Below, piece by piece: positions 5,477 to 6,432 of a stretch of 6,432 nt of DNA (within the stretch, counting starts at the first letter, position 1; every line of letters begins with the position of its first letter). This DNA comes from AWTP1-13 sp044868325. GTDB taxonomy: Bacteria > Pseudomonadota > Alphaproteobacteria > Rhizobiales > Hyphomicrobiaceae. The position numbers and the translations under genes were made by a program. The DNA is taken from NCBI GenBank assembly GCA_044868325.1, contig JBIOWI010000396.1:1-6432 (forward strand). The letters are read 5' to 3'. The notes below the pieces were generated by a model. It was not told the origin of the DNA and ran no database searches. It worked only from the letters and a program-made list of their open reading frames with translations.

Positions 5477-6355
5477 CTACCCGCCCGTTCCCGCAGCGCC
5501 TGCGGACGCCTCCCTGCCACCCTTGACCACCGCGTCAATCGCCATCAGCCCGGAGAGTAGGGCCTCCAGGTGCTTCAGGGGCACCATATTCGGGCCGTCG
5601 GAGGGGGCGTTGTCCGGGTCCTGGTGCGTCTCGATGAAGAGCCCCGCCACGCCAACCGCCACCGCCGCGCGCGCCAGCACCGGCACGAAGCGCCGGTCGC
5701 CGCCCGTGGCGGTGCCCTGGCCACCCGGGCTCTGCACCGCGTGGGTGGCGTCGAAGATCACCGGGCAGCCAATCTGGCCCATGATGGCAAGCGCCCGCAT
5801 GTCCACCACCAGGGTGTTGTAGCCGAAAGACGCCCCGCGCTCGGTGATCAGCACGTTGAGGTTGCCGCTTCCCGTCACCTTCGCCACCACGTTGGGCATG
5901 TCCCAGGGGGCGAGGAACTGGCCCTTCTTGATCTTGATGGCTCGTCCGGTCCGGGCTGCCGCCACGAGAAGGTCGGTCTGGCGGCACAGGAAGGCAGGGA
6001 TCTGCAACACGTCCACCACCTCGGCCAGGCGGGCGCACTGCCCGGCCTCGTGCACGTCTGTAACGACAGGCAGACCGATGGCCTCGCGGATCTCGGCGAA
6101 CACAGCCAGAGCCCCGTCGAGGCCGACGCCGCGCCTGGCACCCAGCGAGGTGCGGTTGGCCTTGTCGAACGAGGTCTTGTAGACCAGCCCGATCCCCAGG
6201 CGTCCGCAGATCTCCTTGAGCGCGGACGCCATCTCCAGCGCGTGGCCCCGGCTCTCCATCTGGCAGGGGCCGGCAAACAGCGCGATCGGCCGGTCGTTGG
6301 CAAACGTGACGTTGCCGATGGTTACGGCCGGGTTCGGTCTGATCGTATCGCTCAT
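5477..6355 (-). CDS. kdsA: 2-dehydro-3-deoxyphosphooctonate aldolase (Kdo-8-phosphate synthase), metal-dependent type
   Basis: KdsA condenses phosphoenolpyruvate with arabinose-5-phosphate to Kdo-8-phosphate, which supplies Kdo for the lipopolysaccharide inner core; it acts in the cytoplasm. The 292-residue TIM-barrel protein shows the family landmarks ALFAGPCQMES (26-35), KTSFDKANRTS (60-70), TDVHE (99-103), QIPAFLCRQTDLL (118-130), KIKKGQFLAPWDMPNV (141-156), TERGASFGYN (171-180) and DATHAVQSPGG (202-212). C31, H205, E242 and D253 correspond to the four metal ligands of the Aquifex enzyme, so this is the metal-dependent class rather than the E. coli type with Asn at the cysteine position. 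The ATG at 6355 is chosen because the frame further upstream (to a TTG at 6415) reads through a palindromic repeat and is not family-like. No good ribosome binding site precedes it. The last 15 or so residues are Gly/Ala-rich and probably disordered. Confidence 0.97.
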   Translation of the reverse strand: MSDTIRPNPAVTIGNVTFANDRPIALFAGPCQMESRGHALEMASALKEICGRLGIGLVYKTSFDKANRTSLGARRGVGLDGALAVFAEIREAIGLPVVTDVHEAGQCARLAEVVDVLQIPAFLCRQTDLLVAAARTGRAIKIKKGQFLAPWDMPNVVAKVTGSGNLNVLITERGASFGYNTLVVDMRALAIMGQIGCPVIFDATHAVQSPGGQGTATGGDRRFVPVLARAAVAVGVAGLFIETHQDPDNAPSDGPNMVPLKHLEALLSGLMAIDAVVKGGREASAGAAGTGG

Positions 6356-6382
6356 GACGGCAGCATATAGCACGGCGCCGGC

Positions 6383-6400
6383 GGGGTCGGACCCCTCGCC
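6383..6400. repeat. Third copy of the GGGGTC-N-GACCCC palindrome
   Basis: Bases 6383-6400 match 5329-5346 at 17 of 18 positions; the only difference is the central base (G at 6389, A at 5335). The core GGGGTC-G-GACCCC is self-complementary. It lies 27 bases upstream of the kdsA ATG, so copies of the same motif precede two genes in this window. This supports a dispersed repeat rather than chance. Confidence 0.8.
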
Positions 6401-6432
6401 CACCACCCCGTGCAAAATCTCAAGCCGCAGTG

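Noticed and set aside
5570..6370. 266-codon open frame on the plus strand
   Set aside because: It is opposite kdsA, which has all active-site motifs; the product is His/Arg-rich without a domain.
6356..6415. 20-residue N-terminal extension of KdsA from a TTG at 6415
   Set aside because: The extension translates the dispersed palindrome, and family members begin near MSDTIRPNP; the ATG at 6355 is preferred.

Overview
The window is GC-rich (about 68% in hand-sampled coding lines) and all six recognisable genes lie on the minus strand. Read in transcription order, from the right end to the left, they are kdsA, hisE, coaA, a putative lipoprotein gene, an intradiol ring-cleavage dioxygenase gene, and rsmB, which runs off the left edge. 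The gene content (Kdo synthesis, hence a Gram-negative outer membrane; a hisE-coaA pair; a NusB-domain RsmB), the high GC and the dispersed palindromes suggest an alphaproteobacterium, perhaps Rhizobiales or Rhodospirillales. This placement is inferred from gene order and style, not from a search.

Right part (4988-6432): kdsA encodes a Kdo-8-phosphate synthase with the cysteine of the metal-dependent class. A 159-base gap holding a 19-bp perfect inverted repeat follows. Then come hisE (phosphoribosyl-ATP pyrophosphatase) and coaA (type I pantothenate kinase), which overlap by four bases (ATGA) and are surely co-transcribed. A related palindrome also lies just upstream of kdsA.

Middle (2456-3983): a stretch of clearly lower GC (near 47-55% in sampled lines) contains a probable terminator for hisE-coaA, a gene for a 370-residue predicted lipoprotein of unknown function, and short intergenic sequences. 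It looks like an accessory insertion between core genes.

Left part (1-2455): an intradiol dioxygenase of the catechol/hydroxyquinol type with all four iron ligands stands without other ring-cleavage pathway genes in view. Between it and rsmB lies an inverted array of 8-base units. The RsmB reading frame is intact through both catalytic cysteines. However, near where family members normally end it runs into unrelated sequence containing a C-rich/G-rich hairpin, and it is still open at base 1.

The genes belong to separate pathways (LPS, histidine, CoA, aromatic catabolism, rRNA modification) and form no single system. I see no clear evidence of a new defence, mobile or biosynthetic system. The most notable signals are the three kinds of palindromic or inverted repeats at gene boundaries and the low-GC lipoprotein gene.
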